NCBI RefSeq assembly: GCF_002797435.1
Contig: NZ_PGEN01000001.1
Coordinates: 3,036,501 to 3,100,500 of the forward strand
Source: Sphingomonas koreensis
GTDB lineage: Bacteria > Pseudomonadota > Alphaproteobacteria > Sphingomonadales > Sphingomonadaceae
Reading direction: 5' to 3'
Length of the DNA: 64,000 bases
Each line of letters starts with the position of its first letter. The first letter of the stretch is position 1. This document shows, in pieces, positions 60,353 to 64,000 of this stretch. Made by a program: the position numbers and the translations under genes. The notes beneath the pieces are model-generated. The model was not told where the DNA came from. It worked only from the letters and a program-made list of their open reading frames with translations, and ran no database searches.

Positions 60353-62524
60353 TTGGGAGGACAGGGCATTTCGGGCGTCGGACTGGGGATCCTGCTGTTG
60401 GCGAGCAGCGCGCTGGCGCCGGCCGGCGCACAGATCGGCAGCAATGCAGGCAAGCCCGGCCAGGGCGCTACCGCGGATACCCCTCCGCAAGTGCGGCGTT
60501 CGGTGCAGGACCGCGCTGCGGCGCCGGCAGCCAACGACAAGCCGATCGTCTCGGACGAGGAGTTCGACAAGTCGCTCCCGCCCTTGAGCGACGACATGAA
60601 CGCGCCGCTCGAACCGATGGCGCCCGCCGATCCGGCAGCGCCCCCGGCGGAGCCCGGGGTCGATGCCGCGGACCCGCTCGGCGTGAATCTGCCCCCCGCC
60701 GGTGAGCAGACCGATCTGGCCGCGCCGCTCCCGCCGCTCAGCGAATTCGACAGCACACCGATCGCCGAAGCCATGACGGTCGAGGAATCCCGGGTGGAGA
60801 TCCGCTATGTCACGCGGGTGACCGGCCTTGCCGAGATCGGGCTCGACGACGAGTTCAAGGCGCTCTCGGCGCTGGAGGATGGTGATGGGGCCGCGGCCAA
60901 CGCCGCGATCATCGGCGCTCGTGCGCGCGAGGACGAGGCGCTGGCGGTGCGGCTGATGAAGTCGCTCGGCTATTATGATGCGTCCGCGGTGGCGACGGTC
61001 GATCAGGCCCCCGGCGCCGCGCGCCCGGTGACCGCGACGATCGCCGCGATCCCCGGGCCGCTCTACAAATTGGGGGCGATCAGGATCGACGCCGATCCGA
61101 CCGTTCCGCCCAGCCTGATCGCCGACAATTTCAAGCTGCAGACCGGCGAGCCGATCGATGCGGTTCGCGTCCAGGCGGCCGAAGCGGCGGTGAGCGTGGC
61201 GCTGCCGCAGAACGGCTATCCCTTTGCCGAGGTCGGACAGCGCGACATCCTGCTCGACGATGAAACGCAGACCGGCGACTATCTGCTGCCCGTGACCATC
61301 GGCCCGCGCGCGCGCTTCCGTGCCATCACGACCGAAGGCAAGCTGGTGTTCGACGCGAAGCATATCGAGGTGCTGACCCGCTTCGATCGCGACGATCTCT
61401 ATGACAGCCGCAAGGTCGATGACCTGCGCGATGCGCTGATCGCGACCAGCCTGTTCTCGACGGTCTCGGTCGAGCCGGTGAAGACCGGCGAGGCGGCGCC
61501 CGAGGGCACCGAATATGTCGATCTGCTCGTCCGCCAGACCGCCGGGCCGCCGCGCACGCTTGCGGGCGAGCTGGGCTTTTCGACGGGGCAGGGGCTGCGC
61601 GCCGAGGTCAGCTGGACCCATCGCAACCTGTTCCCGCCCGAAGGCGCGCTGATCCTCGCCGGGGTCGCGGGTACGCAGGAACAGGGCGCGTCGGCAACCT
61701 TCCGCCGCTCGAATGCCGGCCGGCGCGACCGGACATTCCAGCTCTTCGCATCGGCATTGCGCAAGGATGTCGAGGCGTTCACCAGCCTGACCGGTACGCT
61801 GGGCGCGCGCGTCTCGTACGATTCGACGCCGATCTGGCAGAAGCCGCTGACCTATAGCTATGGCGTGGAACTGATCGGGACGAGCGAGGACCGCTATGAT
61901 TTCGACCGCGGCGAGCGCCGCCGCGGCGCCTATTTCATCGCCACGCTGCCGCTGTTCGCCGGGTGGGACAAGTCCGACGATCTGCTCAACCCGACCCGCG
62001 GCTTCCGGGTGAAGCTCAACTTGAGTCCCGAAACCTCGGTCCGCGGAGCGGTGCGCCCCTATGCCCGCGCGATGCTCGAAGGGACCGGCTATTATCCGAT
62101 CGGCGACAGCATCGTGATCGCCGGCCGCGCGCGGTTCGGCACGATCCAGGGGATCGAGCGCAACGACCTCGCCCCGTCGCGGCGCTTCTATGCGGGCGGC
62201 GGCGGATCGGTGCGCGGCTTCGGCTATCAGGAGCTCGGGCCCCGCGCACCGGACGGCAAGCCGATCGGCGGCCGCAGCTACAATGAATTCGCGATCGAGG
62301 CGCGCTACCGCTTCGGCGATTTCGGGATCGTGCCCTTCATCGATGCCGGGCAGGTCTATGAAAGCACCACGCCGCAGTTCACTGACATGCGCTTCGGCTT
62401 CGGCATCGGCGGGCGGATGTACACCAATTTCGGCCCCCTGCGGCTCGACGTCGCCACCCCGATCAACCGCAAGCCGGGCGAGAGCAAGATCGCGCTCTAC
62501 ATCTCGATCGGGCAGGCCTTCTGA
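60353..62524 (+). CDS. tamA: TamA, outer-membrane translocation and assembly barrel (Omp85 family)
   Basis: About 715-723 residues with a signal peptide (LGILLLASSALAPAGAQ), an acidic/Pro-rich linker to about residue 140, POTRA repeats (about 145-400) and a 16-strand Omp85 barrel ending in ISIGQAF, with the family motif SVRGFGYQELGP. It works with TamB in outer-membrane lipid and protein assembly. The start is uncertain: TTG at 60353 is the first option, but the strong site GGGAGGA lies just after it and points to an ATT near 60368. The stop shares one base with tamB (TGATG). Confidence 0.85.
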   Translation: MGGQGISGVGLGILLLASSALAPAGAQIGSNAGKPGQGATADTPPQVRRSVQDRAAAPAANDKPIVSDEEFDKSLPPLSDDMNAPLEPMAPADPAAPPAEPGVDAADPLGVNLPPAGEQTDLAAPLPPLSEFDSTPIAEAMTVEESRVEIRYVTRVTGLAEIGLDDEFKALSALEDGDGAAANAAIIGARAREDEALAVRLMKSLGYYDASAVATVDQAPGAARPVTATIAAIPGPLYKLGAIRIDADPTVPPSLIADNFKLQTGEPIDAVRVQAAEAAVSVALPQNGYPFAEVGQRDILLDDETQTGDYLLPVTIGPRARFRAITTEGKLVFDAKHIEVLTRFDRDDLYDSRKVDDLRDALIATSLFSTVSVEPVKTGEAAPEGTEYVDLLVRQTAGPPRTLAGELGFSTGQGLRAEVSWTHRNLFPPEGALILAGVAGTQEQGASATFRRSNAGRRDRTFQLFASALRKDVEAFTSLTGTLGARVSYDSTPIWQKPLTYSYGVELIGTSEDRYDFDRGERRRGAYFIATLPLFAGWDKSDDLLNPTRGFRVKLNLSPETSVRGAVRPYARAMLEGTGYYPIGDSIVIAGRARFGTIQGIERNDLAPSRRFYAGGGGSVRGFGYQELGPRAPDGKPIGGRSYNEFAIEARYRFGDFGIVPFIDAGQVYESTTPQFTDMRFGFGIGGRMYTNFGPLRLDVATPINRKPGESKIALYISIGQAF

Positions 62525-64000
62525 TGGCGGAAGCGGGCGCCCCGGCAGAGATCGAGACCGGCGGTACCGCCCGGTCGCCGCTATGGCTGCGCATCGCGAA
62601 GTGGCTTGCGATCGGCGTTATTGGTCTCGCGCTGCTGGTCGCGCTCGCGATTTTCGGGCTCAATACCAGCCCCGGCAAGCGCTTCGTCGCCGACCAGATC
62701 GGCCGGTACAGCACGGCGAGCGGGCTCAACATCAAGGTCGGCCGGATCGAGGGATCGCTCTATGGGGCGATGGTGCTGCGCGACGTGCGGGTCAGCGATC
62801 CAAGGGGCGTGTTCGCGACCTCGCCCTCGATCGCGGTCGACTGGCGTCCCTTTGCCTATCTCGACAACCATATCGATGTCCGCTCGGCAACCAGTCCGCT
62901 GGTGCGGGTCGCGCGCCTGCCCGAGCTCAGACCGGGCGATCCCGATGCGCCCTATCTGCCCGATCTCGACATCGATATCGGGCGGCTGTCGATCGACCGG
63001 CTGGTGCTCGATCCGCCCGTCGCGGGGCGGCGCTATGTCGCGACGCTGAGCGGTGAGGCGGCGATCGCCGACCGGCGCGCGCGCGTGATCGTCAACGGGC
63101 GCACGCTCGGGCGGCAGGGCGGCGACCTGGTCGGGCTGGTGCTCGACGCGGTTCCCGACGCCAACAAGCTCGACATGCGCGCCGATCTCAATGCCCCCGC
63201 AAACGGCTTGGTCGCGGGGCTGACGGGGCTGAAGGCGCCCCTGGCGCTCCGGCTCGATGGCCGCGGCAGCTGGGAACGCTGGCAGGGGCGCGCCACCGGC
63301 ACGCTCGGCGGCGCGCCGCTCGCCAACCTCGATGTCGCCGCGCGCAAGGGGACGTTCCAGGTTCGCGGCACCACCCGGCCGGGGCTGATCTTCAAGGGAC
63401 CGGTCGAGCGGCTGACCGCCCCCGATCTCCAGGTCGCGCTCGATGCGACGCTCGACCGGCGCCGCGCCGACACCCGGCTGCGGCTGCGCTCGAAGGCGAT
63501 GGCGCTGACCACCACCGGGACGATCGATCTGGGCAGGAATGCGTTCGACCAGTTCCGTGTCGAAGGCACGTTGCTGACTCCCGGCGCGATCGCACCCAAT
63601 CTCAACGGCCGGTCGGTGGTGGGCGCGGTCGCGCTCAACGGCCCGTTCGCGACGCCGACGGTGAACTACAAGCTTCAGGCGGCCGCGCTCGGCTTTGGCG
63701 AGACGGTGGTCGAGGGCCTCTATGCCGAGGGGCTGGCGACGGTGAATGCGGACCGCATCCTCGTTCCGGTCAAGGCGCGGGCGAAGCGCGTCGCGGGCCT
63801 CAATGCCGCGGCCGGGGGCCTGCTCACCAATGTGACGCTGGCGGGCGATCTCGCGGTGACCGGGATGCAGGTCCTCTCGGAAAATCTGCGCATCCGTTCG
63901 GACAGGATCGACGCGACGGCGATCATCGCCGCCAACATCGCCACCGGCCGCTATGCCGGCGCCCTCAAGGGACGCGTCAACGACTACAAAATCGACAGTA
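62524..64000 (+). CDS. tamB: TamB, translocation and assembly module (N-terminal part; runs off the window)
   Basis: An open frame of 492 codons from ATG 62524 to the window end without a stop. One membrane anchor is at about residues 26-48, then FVADQIGRYSTASGLNIKVGRIEGSLYGAMVLRDV, the typical start of TamB proteins, and long beta-repeat sequence. The full protein is normally about 1,300-1,500 residues. It forms a periplasm-spanning groove that moves phospholipids to the outer membrane, paired with TamA. The shared TGATG makes co-translation with tamA nearly certain. Confidence 0.9.
   Translation, partial: MAEAGAPAEIETGGTARSPLWLRIAKWLAIGVIGLALLVALAIFGLNTSPGKRFVADQIGRYSTASGLNIKVGRIEGSLYGAMVLRDVRVSDPRGVFATSPSIAVDWRPFAYLDNHIDVRSATSPLVRVARLPELRPGDPDAPYLPDLDIDIGRLSIDRLVLDPPVAGRRYVATLSGEAAIADRRARVIVNGRTLGRQGGDLVGLVLDAVPDANKLDMRADLNAPANGLVAGLTGLKAPLALRLDGRGSWERWQGRATGTLGGAPLANLDVAARKGTFQVRGTTRPGLIFKGPVERLTAPDLQVALDATLDRRRADTRLRLRSKAMALTTTGTIDLGRNAFDQFRVEGTLLTPGAIAPNLNGRSVVGAVALNGPFATPTVNYKLQAAALGFGETVVEGLYAEGLATVNADRILVPVKARAKRVAGLNAAAGGLLTNVTLAGDLAVTGMQVLSENLRIRSDRIDATAIIAANIATGRYAGALKGRVNDYKIDS

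Noticed and set aside
1..64000. tRNA, rRNA, CRISPR arrays, prophage or complete insertion sequences
   Set aside because: No cloverleaf or rRNA-like stretch, no regularly spaced direct repeats and no transposase or integrase gene was seen.

Overview
The window reads as a chromosomal segment of a high-GC alphaproteobacterium, most likely a sphingomonad (Sphingomonas or a close relative). The reasons are the gene style (large TonB-dependent receptors next to hydrolases, TAT-type leaders on secreted enzymes, many 4-nt start/stop overlaps), the HWE-type histidine kinase, and a pectin locus organised as in other sphingomonads. This assignment is an inference from protein character, since no rRNA or tRNA gene is present. 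Genes are packed on both strands. I see no phage, no complete insertion sequence and no CRISPR array.

Layout. 1-3.4 kb: end of mesX, then mesD, a BASS-type transporter and a flavin reductase, an oxygen-dependent folate-independent methionine synthase cluster. 3.5-9.2 kb: a winged-helix/Ser-Thr kinase/TPR fusion facing four small envelope proteins. 9.3-13.1 kb: ydbH-ynbE-ydbL, an AsmA-like outer-membrane lipid-transport module. 13.3-23.4 kb: TonB receptor, S12 serine hydrolase, ECF sigma factor, secreted M20 peptidase, CapA-like protein, LysR regulator and a DauA-like FAD enzyme, which look like a peptide or D-amino-acid scavenging group. 23.4-28.9 kb: copper genes copDC facing a CnrYXH-like anti-sigma/sensor/sigma operon that runs into copAB. 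29.0-33.0 kb: DUF4173 membrane protein, OmpR-type regulator and sensor kinase.

33.0-57.6 kb is a pectin/polygalacturonate island. It contains a TonB receptor, an esterase and GH43 on the minus strand, and ThuA-cupin, PL10 pectate lyase and DUF4861 on the plus strand. A minus-strand catabolic operon follows (uxaC, an RpiB/DhuI-like isomerase, kduI, kduD, kdgK, carboxylesterase), then a LacI repressor, and a plus-strand operon (uxaA, uxaB-like, FAH-family hydratase, exuT-like transporter). Polymer would be bound and cut outside or in the periplasm. Saturated galacturonate would go through UxaC-UxaB-UxaA, and the unsaturated end-sugar through KduI/DhuI and KduD; both routes meet at 2-keto-3-deoxygluconate, which KdgK phosphorylates. 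The KDPG aldolase is not in the window. One ten-base motif, TGACACCGGT, stands before five transcription units of this island only, and is the likely operator of the LacI protein.

57.6-64 kb: a MarR regulator, malate synthase G, and tamA-tamB, with tamB cut by the window end. Three signals stand out: the shared operator; a roughly 270-bp inverted-repeat element that ends five bases from the lacI start codon; and a CnrX-type metal site, with spacing that matches the nickel/cobalt sensor, in front of copper genes.
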